In this document: piece by piece, positions 18,546 through 26,612 of the stretch
Numbering within the stretch: the first letter of the stretch is position 1
How the letters are laid out: each line of letters opens with the position of its first letter
Source: an uncultured Alphaproteobacteria bacterium
GTDB taxonomy: Bacteria; Pseudomonadota; Alphaproteobacteria; Micavibrionales; Micavibrionaceae
Length of the DNA: 64,000 nucleotides
Assembly (NCBI GenBank): GCA_946481075.1
Contig: CAMLMC010000003.1
Coordinates: 1-64,000 of the forward strand
Reading direction: 5' to 3'
The notes under the pieces: model-generated
Databases searched by the model: none
What the model saw: the letters and a program-made list of their open reading frames with translations, nothing else
What the model was told of the DNA's origin: nothing
Translations under genes and position numbers: made by a program

Positions 18546-19181
18546 TTATATGGCCATGTGGTCCCAAGCTAGATCAAAAAACAGAAGCTGCGTTTCGACA
18601 AACTCAGGTTGATCGAAAAGCATCACGTTCACAGGATCATTAAAATCTACAAGCGCGACTTTAGTACCATACGTATAAATGGTCTTACTTTTAAATCTAT
18701 CCGACGGGCAACGTTTGTAAATGCAATATCGAGCACCAATATCGCCTTCCTCAACTATGACTCGAAATCTGAAAGTATTTTTTATTGGCACCATTCTTTC
18801 CACATGCATTGTAAAGAACTCATTGCCTAGAGTGTTTTTTACCAAATGGGAAACCCCGTTATACAATGTGATTTCCGTCCATTTTCTTTTAATAAGTGTT
18901 TCGTAGATATCATTGTAAAATTCCCGAAACCCGTGCTCTCCTGTAAAAATTCTTAATTGGTCCCGCACTTCACGAACACCATTATTATCTAACAATTCTA
19001 TGCCCGCATTCTCTATAACTTGCTGAATTGTAAGAAGTGTATTTTTTGTTGGGGACCCATTATCATGTTCAAAATTACTTATTGTCTGAACATGCATATC
19101 ACAATGCTTCGCGAGCTCCGGCTGGCTCCAGTTTAGAAGAGCCCTCGCTGCCCGACATTGTGCGGATGTTATTATGCGCAT
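18546..19181 (-). CDS. HTH (XRE-type) regulator with C-terminal sensor-like domain
   Basis: The 211-residue protein starts with a lambda-repressor-like helix-turn-helix (residues about 5-60: RAARALLNWSQPELAKH, then HVQTISNFEHD). The C-terminal 140 residues share their layout with the other regulator of the cassette: a DNGV/VRE segment, then a basic YG-containing part ending in a LLFFDLAW-like motif. That tail resembles, in general form, the sensor domain of TrmB-like regulators; this is inference. Its ATG follows immediately after the TAA of the cyclodipeptide-synthase-like gene, so the two must be cotranscribed. Base composition is visibly more AT-rich than the flanking housekeeping genes. 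Confidence 0.85.
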   Translation of the reverse strand: MRIITSAQCRAARALLNWSQPELAKHCDMHVQTISNFEHDNGSPTKNTLLTIQQVIENAGIELLDNNGVREVRDQLRIFTGEHGFREFYNDIYETLIKRKWTEITLYNGVSHLVKNTLGNEFFTMHVERMVPIKNTFRFRVIVEEGDIGARYCIYKRCPSDRFKSKTIYTYGTKVALVDFNDPVNVMLFDQPEFVETQLLFFDLAWDHMAI

Positions 19182-19862
19182 TTAAGCGGCAACCTTTGCA
19201 GTGTTTTTCGATTTCTTTTTCATGAAAGCAATTGTCGTCATGGACAGGGGCGCAGGTATATTATTTTCTCTTAAGTAATATAAGGGCAAAGGAAAGGTGC
19301 CGGGATATATTTCAGCAATGTCGTCTGCAGACATGATCATGCTCACCGCAATTTCCTCTAGTATATAATTTCTGGATGCAGAAAAAAAATCATTCTTTCT
19401 TTCTTCGGGATAGCCTTCTTTGCCCCTGCGTCTTTCCCAAAAGGCTTCAACACTTTCTTCTACAAGCTTATAAAATCTAGGATCTGTTCCGTACATCTGG
19501 TTGGTTTTTTCCATCAATGACGGCCAGCTGACATCTTTTTTCCAATTTTCCCAGCGGGTAATATTAGCGTTTGGAAGAAAAGACAAGGCTTCTTTATTTC
19601 TGTCCATCCATTCTTCGCCGGCAGCAAGGGCCTTATCAAAAGCGGTAAAGGGAGAGTAGCCATGATACACAAGATTGTGTCTTTGAAGTGTATCGCAAAG
19701 ATTTATGCTTATTTTATCAAAGGAATTCGCGGCCATCCATGTAGTGGTGGCTAAAAATTTTTCGTCCTCATGATAGGGCTGTCCAACAGATATCTGTAAA
19801 CGAGCATGAGAGAAATTTTCTAATTCATTCTTTGTAATGCGTACTCTATATTTTAAAGACAT
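19182..19862 (-). CDS. tRNA-dependent cyclodipeptide synthase-like protein (XYP type)
   Basis: Cyclodipeptide synthases take two aminoacyl-tRNAs and join the amino acids into a diketopiperazine. This 226-residue protein (ATG at 19862 after GAGGCGAAAG) has the family's key residues. The nucleophile motif ISVGQPYH has Ser25, with Gln28 where the NYH subfamily has Asn. NYILEE holds Tyr166 and Glu170, and EIYPG holds Tyr186-Pro187, as in the XYP subfamily. The Ser-to-Tyr distance is 141 residues, the same as between Ser37 and Tyr178 of AlbC. FDKISINLCDTLQRHN matches the strand-helix region after the nucleophile. It lies between two HTH genes and overlaps the first by 17 bases. No tailoring oxidase or P450 is adjacent. 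The products cannot be predicted. Confidence 0.75.
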   Translation of the reverse strand: MSLKYRVRITKNELENFSHARLQISVGQPYHEDEKFLATTTWMAANSFDKISINLCDTLQRHNLVYHGYSPFTAFDKALAAGEEWMDRNKEALSFLPNANITRWENWKKDVSWPSLMEKTNQMYGTDPRFYKLVEESVEAFWERRRGKEGYPEERKNDFFSASRNYILEEIAVSMIMSADDIAEIYPGTFPLPLYYLRENNIPAPLSMTTIAFMKKKSKNTAKVAA

Positions 19863-20484
19863 CTTTCGCCTCACTGTAATCGGGCTGCTCTAGCATCTCC
19901 CAGAGCAGATCATATTTATTTCTAAAAAATTTTGCCAAATCGGCGTCGCGATGAACTAAGACGCTCTGCGTTGTCGCGGAAAGAATGGCAACGTTTTCCC
20001 CATATATGAAGATTGCTTGGTTGACGAAGAACCTCTCAGGTATCCATCGATATTCTTCCGGTTTGCCTCGTAAGTAACGATCGCCATACTTTATCATGTG
20101 GCGCATTTTCAGTCCGCTCTCACGCAGTTTGGCAACCTTTTTAACCAAGGCTGGCGGCGAAACTTTTTCATCGGCGCCATCAATAAGGAGTTCGCCGCCT
20201 CCCTGTAGGGTAAAACCAATATCATCGAAAAGTTTTAGAAGACAATTGCTGCCGTCTAGGACTGTTAACCTTCTCTCTTCAATAGAAACACTATTATCCT
20301 TGAAAACGACCCCTGCACGATCAAGTGCCATTTCAATCGCTAGCATTGTGTCTTGGGACGGGTTTTGTTTTTCGTTTTCGATCAAATTGATAGTGCGTCC
20401 AGAAACACCGCTTTCCCGCGCCAGATCCTCTTGGGACCAGCGCAAAAGGCCGCGTGCTGCAGTGATATAGTTCGGTTTAATCAT
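19846..20484 (-). CDS. HTH (XRE-type) regulator, first gene of the cassette
   Basis: This 212-residue protein opens with an XRE helix-turn-helix (residues 6-62: ARGLLRWSQEDLARESGVSG then RTINLIENEKQNPS). The C-terminal part contains KYGDRYLRGKPEEYRWIPE, then NQAIFIYGENVAILSA and a final KFFRNKYDLLWEM. That resembles effector-sensing domains ending in an F...LW helix seen in TrmB-like regulators; the comparison is from memory. It is the first gene of a three-gene minus-strand unit (HTH, cyclodipeptide synthase-like, HTH). A perfect inverted repeat 60-80 bases upstream of its start is a candidate operator. Confidence 0.85.
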   Translation of the reverse strand: MIKPNYITAARGLLRWSQEDLARESGVSGRTINLIENEKQNPSQDTMLAIEMALDRAGVVFKDNSVSIEERRLTVLDGSNCLLKLFDDIGFTLQGGGELLIDGADEKVSPPALVKKVAKLRESGLKMRHMIKYGDRYLRGKPEEYRWIPERFFVNQAIFIYGENVAILSATTQSVLVHRDADLAKFFRNKYDLLWEMLEQPDYSEAKDVFKI

Positions 20485-20545
20485 AATATCTCTTAATTCT
20501 CATTCTTCTGTTTTTCTGATTTAAAGATCAAAAAAAAGAATGTCA

Positions 20546-20562
20546 ATTAACTTTTTGTTAAT
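20546..20562. promoter_or_regulatory. Candidate operator in the divergent promoter region
   Basis: ATTAAC (20546-20551), five T, GTTAAT (20557-20562) is a perfect inverted repeat in a very AT-rich 149-bp region between divergent genes. On the plus strand TTAACT with an 18-base spacer and TATAAA (from 20571) could be a promoter overlapping the repeat. The size and symmetry fit an XRE-type dimer site. Confidence 0.45.
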
Positions 20563-20633
20563 CTTTTGTCTATAAAAATCCTACATACCGAATGAAACGA
20601 CATTCACTTTTAACAATTTTAGGAGAGCACATC

Positions 20634-20861
20634 ATGAACATCCGCGTTGTGGGGCGCAAAATTGGCCGCATTATCAAGGGTTTGAAGGGCCAGACGTCCG
20701 AAATCACGTTTTTCGAGGTAAAAGAGTTGTACAACGCCGCCTACGAACAAAAGGCCCAGGCCCGCAACGCCCTTCGCCAGTTCAAGCGGATCGAGGCGCA
20801 GGCCCGCCGGATGGACGCCGCCTATCGTGCCCAGCTGGGCCTGACCCGGAGGGCCGCATAA
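20634..20861 (+). CDS. Unrecognised 75-aa basic protein
   Basis: The ATG at 20634 follows AGGAGAG at good spacing; a longer in-frame start 42 bases upstream has no comparable site. The 75 residues are strongly basic and alpha-helical (MNIRVVGRKIGRIIKGLKG, then a helix ending RRMDAAYRAQLGLTRRAA). No motif is recognisable. It overlaps the next gene as TAATG and so is translationally coupled. It is transcribed away from the HTH/cyclodipeptide-synthase cassette, from the shared AT-rich region. Confidence 0.7.
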   Translation: MNIRVVGRKIGRIIKGLKGQTSEITFFEVKELYNAAYEQKAQARNALRQFKRIEAQARRMDAAYRAQLGLTRRAA

Positions 20862-21073
20862 TGCAGCACATTATTCTCTCTGGCGAAGACAAGGCCAAAC
20901 TGGACGCCGCGTTTCAACAATTCCTTTTTAAATTCATCGATGTTGCCCGTACGGTGCCCAAGGAAAAATATCTCTATCCCATCATGCGGGGCGTGCCGTT
21001 CCGCGATCTGGAAGTTGCGCTTGATCTGGCCATTCTGGACCGCCAGCGCGCCAACGACAACGCCCACGAATAA
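20861..21073 (+). CDS. Unrecognised 70-aa protein coupled to its upstream neighbour
   Basis: The start ATG overlaps the previous stop (TAATG). The 70 residues are helical and mixed in charge (GEDKAKLDAAFQQFLFKF, then VPFRDLEVALDLAILD). No motif is recognised. The previous protein is basic and this one nearly neutral, so they could form a pair, but nothing proves it. A strong terminator follows, so the two genes make a complete small transcription unit. Confidence 0.7.
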   Translation: MQHIILSGEDKAKLDAAFQQFLFKFIDVARTVPKEKYLYPIMRGVPFRDLEVALDLAILDRQRANDNAHE

Positions 21074-21100
21074 TTTTTAAAACTCCCACACACAAGGGTT

Positions 21101-21134
21101 ATCCGCCGCTCCCCACAAGCGGCGGATTTCTTTT
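21101..21134 (+). terminator. Intrinsic terminator after the small gene pair
   Basis: ATCCGCCGCT (21101-21110), loop CCCCACA, AGCGGCGGAT (21118-21127), then TTCTTTT. A perfect ten-base stem. Confidence 0.9.
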
Positions 21135-21300
21135 GGTTTCTGCCAACCATTTGAATTTGCCTAAAATGCATCCTAAATCCGAAACGATAATTCTTGAAAA
21201 TTTGTGCGCCGCCGTGATGTAATAAAATTAAGAACACGATCACGAAAAATCACAAAAGCGCGGCGAACGCCGGCGAGCTTGAACAAGGGTGGGTACCAAA

Positions 21301-21807
21301 ATGTCTTTCACAAGGCCGCATCATCATGCGCGCATCGTTGCGCACAATCACGATTGGGAACGGGCTATCCGTTGCACCATCATTTTGAAATCATTGCTGC
21401 TGGCCGTCCTTGTTTTGGCCTTTGCCGCGGCACCTGTTTATTCCGCCGAAACGAAATCCATACCGTTGAAATCATCGGTACAGTCAAAATCTTCTTCCAC
21501 CGGAAAAGGATCTCCCTGCGCCCCCCCTCAGAATACGCGCATGGAAAAAAGCGATTCAATCGCCGGACCCGCCCACCGGTTACAGCGCAATGCTGTGTCT
21601 CCTCCGGCCATGTCCCATGCCATGGCGCTTTCCATCGCGCTCGGTCTGCGTAACGCGACCGGGCCGGTTGTGAAATCCGTCAAGGCACCGGGAAAGGCCG
21701 TCACCACCTCTGCATCGATTGCGCCTACACGCAAGGATGTGCAAAGCCGCACCCTCACGGCTTCTGCAACACATGCACAATGCGCGCGGCAGTTGTCGAT
21801 GCGGTAA
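21301..21807 (+). CDS. Small exported or membrane-anchored protein, unrecognised
   Basis: From the ATG at 21301 the product is 168 residues: a basic, His-containing N-terminus, one hydrophobic segment (about residues 28-47, IILKSLLLAVLVLAFAAAPV) ending in a plausible signal-peptidase site (VYSAE), then a Ser/Thr/Ala/Lys-rich tail of low complexity. A GTG 12 bases upstream is the alternative start. The tail has two Cys residues and no recognisable fold. The hydrophobic segment, the position between two terminators and codon use support a real gene. Function unknown. Confidence 0.6.
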   Translation: MSFTRPHHHARIVAHNHDWERAIRCTIILKSLLLAVLVLAFAAAPVYSAETKSIPLKSSVQSKSSSTGKGSPCAPPQNTRMEKSDSIAGPAHRLQRNAVSPPAMSHAMALSIALGLRNATGPVVKSVKAPGKAVTTSASIAPTRKDVQSRTLTASATHAQCARQLSMR

Positions 21808-21827
21808 ATTTCCTAGGGGTGTAAACA

Positions 21828-21866
21828 AAAACCGCGCGGGCATCCTCCTCCCGCGCGGTTTTACTT
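21828..21866 (+). terminator. Intrinsic terminator between converging genes
   Basis: AAAACCGCGCGGG (21828-21840), a nine-base loop, CCCGCGCGGTTTT (21850-21862). The symmetric A and T flanks allow it to work in both directions, for the gene before it and for the minus-strand gene that ends at 21873. Confidence 0.88.
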
Positions 21867-21872
21867 TGCCGT

Positions 21873-23468
21873 TTATTGCAAAAAGCCCAAAAGATATTGA
21901 TACCAATAAGGGGTGGCGTTGCCGAGCGCGCGGCCCAGCTCGATCATAACGGGCGTTAGGATAAGCGCGGCGGCATAGCCGATTTGCGGCGCCTGGCCTG
22001 CCTTTGGAATCAATGTTTTCTTTTGTGAATCGGGGACGAGGTGACCGAGCGCGTTCTGCACCGACCCCGCCGCCATAGTCCGCACCGACATCAATGTGAT
22101 TGTCCCGCCGAGCAGCAGCGGGATAAAATCGATCAGAATATCGAATTTTATATCGGGCAACAGGCGGGTGATGAAGGCCCTAACAGGCGTTGCGAAATAG
22201 ACGGCCGATAAGGCAGCGTTGATAGCGATGCCAAGTGCAAGCCCCCGCTGCCGCGGTTTTTTTGTAATGCGGGCAATTGCGGTTTCGGCAAGGGTGACGA
22301 TATGGTCTGCCGCGCTCTGACTTAATCCGGCATCGTATTTTTTAAGCAAAAGCCCGCTGGCCTTTTGCGGCGTTGTCCGGGCGGCATATAAGACACCTTG
22401 CGCAATAAGGCGATAACGTGTTGCGCTTTTTATCTTTGCGCCGACCGATCCGGAGCCGGCGGCCGCTTCCTCCAGATCATCGATCCCCCTTTGCACCATT
22501 TTTTCAAGGATCATCGGAAAATTGACCAGATCGGCTTTATAGCCGAACACGCCGCAGGCAATCTCCTTTTTACCGAGGGCAAAGGTGATGTCGCCATACG
22601 GGAAGGTTACTTCGTAATTGGCGCCAACCGCGTTTTCTTTGTCATCGGCGGCGCGGCCTTCCAGCCTTATTTTCTGATCTTTCACCAGCGCGGCGCCCGC
22701 CGCCTCGATCATATGCGCGGCATGTTGCGGAATTGATTTGGCATCATATTCGAAATAGGTGATGGCCCCGGCCATTAGGGTGATGATATGGCTGCGCCAT
22801 CCTTGCCCGCCACACGATGCGCATTTGGATGTGCCATGCCCGTGACAAGTGCGGCACGGCATCATGCCGGTCTTGCGGCACATATCGCACGGGACATATC
22901 GTTGCCCGAAGCATTTTTGACACTTCACACCTTGCAGCAATCCCGTCCCGCGGCAATTCGGGCAGAACATCAAACCGCGCGCGGAACATTTGATGCAAGG
23001 CTCTATCCGGCGGCCCTGACATTTCGGGCAGGGGCCCTGTCCGTTGCCGTGGCAGGTGGGGCACGCATCGTGCCATGTGAATTCGCGTTTTAGGAAATCG
23101 ATCGGGATTTGTTGCCCGCCAAGCCCGAACCCCTTATCGGGCCGCGATAGAAGGCTGGCGGCAATTTGCGTGCGAACACTGGCATCGCGCACGGCGGAAA
23201 TCATCACGCTGTCGATTTGCTTGGTGGCTTCCTCACGGCTGCCGACCATTGTGCCGGACGTTATTTTGCCGGGCGCTTCGCGCTCGCTGACAACCGGCTT
23301 CAATTCAAGATAGGTCCCGGCATGCAATGTGTGCAGGCCGATACTGTGACGGACAATTGAAATGGCAGAGGCCTTGACACCATTACCCTTGCACAGCGCG
23401 CGCACCTTTTCCAGCGCGGCCTGCGCCAGTTGGTCGGGTGTTTGCTGGTAAGAAATACTCTCCGCCAC
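21873..23468 (-). CDS. Membrane protein with eight-CxxC DnaJ-like zinc-finger region
   Basis: This 531-residue protein has an N-terminal domain of about 130 residues. A Cys-rich block (about 135-228) follows with eight CxxC pairs (CPTC, CPKC, CIKC, CPNC, CQKC, CDMC, CRTC, CASC), several followed by G-x-G as in DnaJ; DnaJ itself has four. It has no J domain. Next come about 160 residues of mixed structure, and then hydrophobic segments in the last 130 residues (near 400-420, 430-465 and 495-520), so it is probably anchored in the inner membrane with the zinc block in the cytoplasm. It may bind unfolded protein, by analogy with DnaJ, but that is inference. It lies eight bases downstream of the hydrolase gene. 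Confidence 0.8.
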   Translation of the reverse strand: MAESISYQQTPDQLAQAALEKVRALCKGNGVKASAISIVRHSIGLHTLHAGTYLELKPVVSEREAPGKITSGTMVGSREEATKQIDSVMISAVRDASVRTQIAASLLSRPDKGFGLGGQQIPIDFLKREFTWHDACPTCHGNGQGPCPKCQGRRIEPCIKCSARGLMFCPNCRGTGLLQGVKCQKCFGQRYVPCDMCRKTGMMPCRTCHGHGTSKCASCGGQGWRSHIITLMAGAITYFEYDAKSIPQHAAHMIEAAGAALVKDQKIRLEGRAADDKENAVGANYEVTFPYGDITFALGKKEIACGVFGYKADLVNFPMILEKMVQRGIDDLEEAAAGSGSVGAKIKSATRYRLIAQGVLYAARTTPQKASGLLLKKYDAGLSQSAADHIVTLAETAIARITKKPRQRGLALGIAINAALSAVYFATPVRAFITRLLPDIKFDILIDFIPLLLGGTITLMSVRTMAAGSVQNALGHLVPDSQKKTLIPKAGQAPQIGYAAALILTPVMIELGRALGNATPYWYQYLLGFLQ

Positions 23469-23475
23469 GGTGATG

Positions 23476-24201
23476 TTACGATGCTTTCTTCACAAAATGC
23501 GGTTCATGCAGGTTCTTTTTCAAGAAAAGAACAGTGTGATGATCGGCCTCTTTCGCCGCGTCCGCATCATAATGCTCTCCGCCGACGCGGGTGAAGGCAT
23601 GGTCTTGTTCCTTGTAGACATGCATCGAGATATGATGGTTGTAGGCAAGGTCGTGTGTGATTTTGGCGGTGGCTTCGGGTGAAGAGAATTTATCCTTGCC
23701 CGCAATATGCAGCAACAACGGTTTGTCGATGATCTTGGCTTCGTCGAGCAAGGCCTCCAGCCCCACCGCGTAATATCCAACGCTGGCATCTGAATCCGAT
23801 TTCGCGGCCATCAGGTAGGCGAGTTTGCCGCCAAGGCAATAGCCGAGCACGCCGACATAACCGTTGCCGTCTTCATCCCGGCGGTAATGATCGATCGCCG
23901 CCTGCAGGTCCTGCAAGCCCAGCTTCACATCGAAACGGTTCATAAGGTCAAAGGCCTTGTCCCATTCTTCCTTGGTTTTGTCGGTAAGATTGACATTGCG
24001 CTCCAGGCGCCAGAATAAATCCGGCGCCACGGCGATGAAACCCTCACCCGCCAGCCATTCGCATTTGCCACGGATGCCGTCATTGACCCCGAAGATTTCC
24101 TGAATGACGATGACGACCGGATGGGGGCCGTCGCTTTCAGGGCGGGCGACATAGCAATCGATGCTGTCGCCGGAGGGGAGAGAAATTTTTTCGGTTGTCA
24201 T
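23476..24201 (-). CDS. Dienelactone hydrolase family protein
   Basis: This 241-residue alpha/beta hydrolase has the catalytic Cys in GYCLGGKLAYL, an acid in AGKDKFSSPE and the His in EQDHAFTRVGG, the Cys-Asp-His triad of dienelactone hydrolases. IQEIFGVNDGIRGKCEWLA and PDLFWR are also typical. The substrate cannot be read from the sequence; many family members have no known substrate and are not in aromatic-degradation operons, and no such genes are adjacent here. It is probably cotranscribed with the zinc-finger membrane protein that starts seven bases after it. Confidence 0.92.
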   Translation of the reverse strand: MTTEKISLPSGDSIDCYVARPESDGPHPVVIVIQEIFGVNDGIRGKCEWLAGEGFIAVAPDLFWRLERNVNLTDKTKEEWDKAFDLMNRFDVKLGLQDLQAAIDHYRRDEDGNGYVGVLGYCLGGKLAYLMAAKSDSDASVGYYAVGLEALLDEAKIIDKPLLLHIAGKDKFSSPEATAKITHDLAYNHHISMHVYKEQDHAFTRVGGEHYDADAAKEADHHTVLFLKKNLHEPHFVKKAS

Positions 24202-24318
24202 GGCATCCTTCCTTCTCTTGATCGCGTTTGAGGGGGCAGCCTAGCAAGGGGAGCCAAAAGTGTCTATCCCGCACCTGTCATATGCGCTATAACGGGGCAA
24301 AGACAAGGAGGCCCTAAT

Positions 24319-24585
24319 ATGAAAGTGAATTTTGACATCGAATGCACGCCGGAAGAGGCGCGCCGCTTTATGGGTCTGCCGGACCTTGCGCCGATGCAGG
24401 AACGGATGATGAAGGAACTGGAAGAGCGCATCGCGGAGAATATGCGGGCGCTTGATCCTGAAACTCTTGTTAAAACCTGGATGCCGATGAGTATGCAGGG
24501 CTGGACCGACATGCAAAAGATGTTCTGGGGCCAGATGGGCGTCGATATGACCGGCGCAGATGGTAAGCAGCCGAAGAAAAAGTAA
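24319..24585 (+). CDS. DUF6489 family protein
   Basis: The ATG follows AGGAGG. The 88 residues begin MKVNFDIECTPEEARRFMG and end with a W-T-D-MQKMFWGQMG segment and a lysine tail, the pattern I associate with DUF6489, a small alphaproteobacterial family of unknown function often found just upstream of mnmE. The stop is two bases before the mnmE ATG, so the two are in one operon. Confidence 0.85.
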   Translation: MKVNFDIECTPEEARRFMGLPDLAPMQERMMKELEERIAENMRALDPETLVKTWMPMSMQGWTDMQKMFWGQMGVDMTGADGKQPKKK

Positions 24586-24587
24586 TC

Positions 24588-25970
24588 ATGACCGATACGA
24601 TTTACGCGCTCTCCTCCGCACCCGGCAAGGCCGGCGTCGCAATTGTGCGCGTATCTGGGGATAAATCGTGGGATTCTTTGTATAAACTGGGAAAACCCAA
24701 GGATATCCCCAAACCGCGCACAGCCCTTTATGCCACGCTGGCCGATCCTGACACGAACGATTTGATCGACCGTGCGCTGGTGCTGCCCTTCAAAGGCCCC
24801 GCTAGTTTCACGGGGGAAGATGTCGTGGAATATCACCTTCACGGATCCGCCGCGGTGATCGACGCGTTTTTGTCCGCCTTGAAAAAACAAGACGGCCATC
24901 GTCTGGCGGAGCCCGGCGAATTCACGCGCCGCGCCTTTGAAAACGGCAAGATCGATTTGACCGAAGCCGAAGCGATCGCCGATTTGATCGAAGCGGAAAC
25001 GCAGATACAACGTCAACAGGCCCTATCGCAAATGGGCGGCGTCCTCTCCAATCTCTACAATGGCTGGCGCGAGGAATTGGTGCGCGCCCTCGCCTATGTC
25101 GAGGCGGTGATCGACTTCCCCGATGAAGACGTGCCGGACAGTGAAACCGCCAAAGCGCATCCAGCCATTCAAAAGATTGAATCGGAAATCGCGGCGCACC
25201 TGAACGACAATCGGCGCGGCGAACGCCTGCGCGGCGGTATTCAGGTCGCCGTGATCGGAGCGCCGAATGCGGGAAAGTCTTCCCTTGTTAACGCCCTTGC
25301 AGGCCGTGATGTAGCCATTGTTTCCGCCATGGCCGGAACCACGCGCGATGTCATCGAAGTGCATCTGGATTTGGGCGGTTATCCGGTTATCCTTGCCGAT
25401 ACTGCGGGACTGCGTCCTGATCAGATCATGGAAGACGGCGGACATGGCAGTGTTGAATCCGAAGGCATCCGCCGCGCGTTGCAACGCGCCGAGAATGCCG
25501 ATATTCGTGTTTTGGTATTTGATGGCACAAACCAACAATTGGATGAACACACTTTAAAACTGATCAATGATCGCAGCGTTATTGTTATCAATAAGGCTGA
25601 TAGCTGTCATCCTGAAGGAGTGCAGCGACTGAAGGATCTCACGGGATCCTTCGCTATCGCTCAGGATGACATGGTTTTACTTTCTGTTACCACCGGCCAA
25701 GGCATGGATGAATTCCTCTCTGTCCTCACCGCGAAAATAAAATCGCTCTATGATGTTTCCCGTGAAACGCCCTCTCTTACCCGCGCGCGTCACCGCGCCG
25801 CACTGGAAGATTGCCTCAAGCATTTGCAAAATTCATTGACGGCGAGCTTGCCCGAATTGATGGCGGAAGATTTGCGCCTCGCCGCCCGTGCGCTCGGCCG
25901 CATCACAGGCCGCGTCGATGTCGAAGATTTGCTCGACGTTATCTTCCGCGATTTTTGCATCGGGAAATAA
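24588..25970 (+). CDS. mnmE: tRNA modification GTPase MnmE
   Basis: With MnmG it installs the 5-(carboxymethyl)aminomethyl group on the wobble uridine of several tRNAs. The 460-residue protein has the N-terminal folate-binding domain (TIYALSSAPGKAGVAIVRVSG) and a helical middle. The G domain has the P-loop GAPNAGKSSLVNAL, the K-loop region AMAGTTRDVIE and the NKAD motif. It ends in the invariant CIGK. After NKAD the sequence SCHPEGVQRLKDLTGS is encoded by a mobile palindromic repeat, read in frame, replacing or lengthening the normal loop. A parS-like site lies within the 3' part. Confidence 0.97.
   Translation: MTDTIYALSSAPGKAGVAIVRVSGDKSWDSLYKLGKPKDIPKPRTALYATLADPDTNDLIDRALVLPFKGPASFTGEDVVEYHLHGSAAVIDAFLSALKKQDGHRLAEPGEFTRRAFENGKIDLTEAEAIADLIEAETQIQRQQALSQMGGVLSNLYNGWREELVRALAYVEAVIDFPDEDVPDSETAKAHPAIQKIESEIAAHLNDNRRGERLRGGIQVAVIGAPNAGKSSLVNALAGRDVAIVSAMAGTTRDVIEVHLDLGGYPVILADTAGLRPDQIMEDGGHGSVESEGIRRALQRAENADIRVLVFDGTNQQLDEHTLKLINDRSVIVINKADSCHPEGVQRLKDLTGSFAIAQDDMVLLSVTTGQGMDEFLSVLTAKIKSLYDVSRETPSLTRARHRAALEDCLKHLQNSLTASLPELMAEDLRLAARALGRITGRVDVEDLLDVIFRDFCIGK
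25605..25671. repeat. Palindromic repeat copy inside mnmE
   Basis: TGTCATCCTGA at the left end is the exact reverse complement of TCAGGATGACA at the right end. Inside, GAAGGATC pairs with GATCCTTC. The 67-bp element is translated in frame within the MnmE G domain. It belongs to the same family as copies at 35242 and 36425. Confidence 0.85.
25754..25769. promoter_or_regulatory. parS-like site in mnmE
   Basis: TGTTTCCCGTGAAACG matches the bacterial parS consensus TGTTTCACGTGAAACA at 14 of 16 positions. It encodes VSRET in MnmE. Confidence 0.75.
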
Positions 25971-26468
25971 TTACAGGCGATAATCGCTCATGAACACCAC
26001 GTTGGCAGCGATGGAATCCTTTAGGCGATAGGCGTGCTCGCGTGTCGCGGTAGAAATATCTCTCATCTGAAAAAACTTTTCTTTTTCGCTGCCTTTTAAG
26101 ACGGCTTTCAAAATGCCGGGCGCACGCTTGAATAATTCCCTGACATCATGTGCGCCTCTGGCCTTGAACGGATCGGCATAATAATGAAAGTTGTTGATGA
26201 GCAGCCGATGTACAAGATGGTCTATTTCATATTGAGTTTGGCTATAGTCGCTACCGATATAGTGATCGGGTTTGCCCATCTGTTCGGTGACAAACGCGCC
26301 TTGTGGAAGAAGCGGCTGCAAGCGAATATCGTTCAGAAAAGCCTCTTCCGCTTTTCCGAGAGCGGCTTCGCTGTATATCAATGACAGTCGGGCCAGCATT
26401 TCGCGCTTGGCGGGAGACCCGATCAGCCCGGGCTCTCGCATTTGATGGATGGTTATGCCTGTGTCCAT
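25971..26468 (-). CDS. Unrecognised 165-aa protein between mnmE and mnmG
   Basis: I do not recognise this 165-residue protein. It is soluble in appearance and rich in aromatic and charged residues (HYIGSDYSQTQYEIDHLVHR, NNFHYYADPFKARGAHD), with no signal peptide or membrane helix. It converges on mnmE with its stop directly after the mnmE stop, and interrupts an otherwise plus-strand run. The 190 bp between its start and mnmG hold two DnaA-box-like sites. Confidence 0.7.
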   Translation of the reverse strand: MDTGITIHQMREPGLIGSPAKREMLARLSLIYSEAALGKAEEAFLNDIRLQPLLPQGAFVTEQMGKPDHYIGSDYSQTQYEIDHLVHRLLINNFHYYADPFKARGAHDVRELFKRAPGILKAVLKGSEKEKFFQMRDISTATREHAYRLKDSIAANVVFMSDYRL

Positions 26469-26612
26469 AATGATTATACTTTGTTACCAGTCCCTAGTAC
26501 GAATGTTGATACAATAAGATTTTCATCGGTGCAATTTGCGCCTCTTCGCGGGATAAAAACGAAGTGTTTAACAGGTCTGGCAAACCCCCGCTTATCGGCT
26601 CTCCTATCGCCC

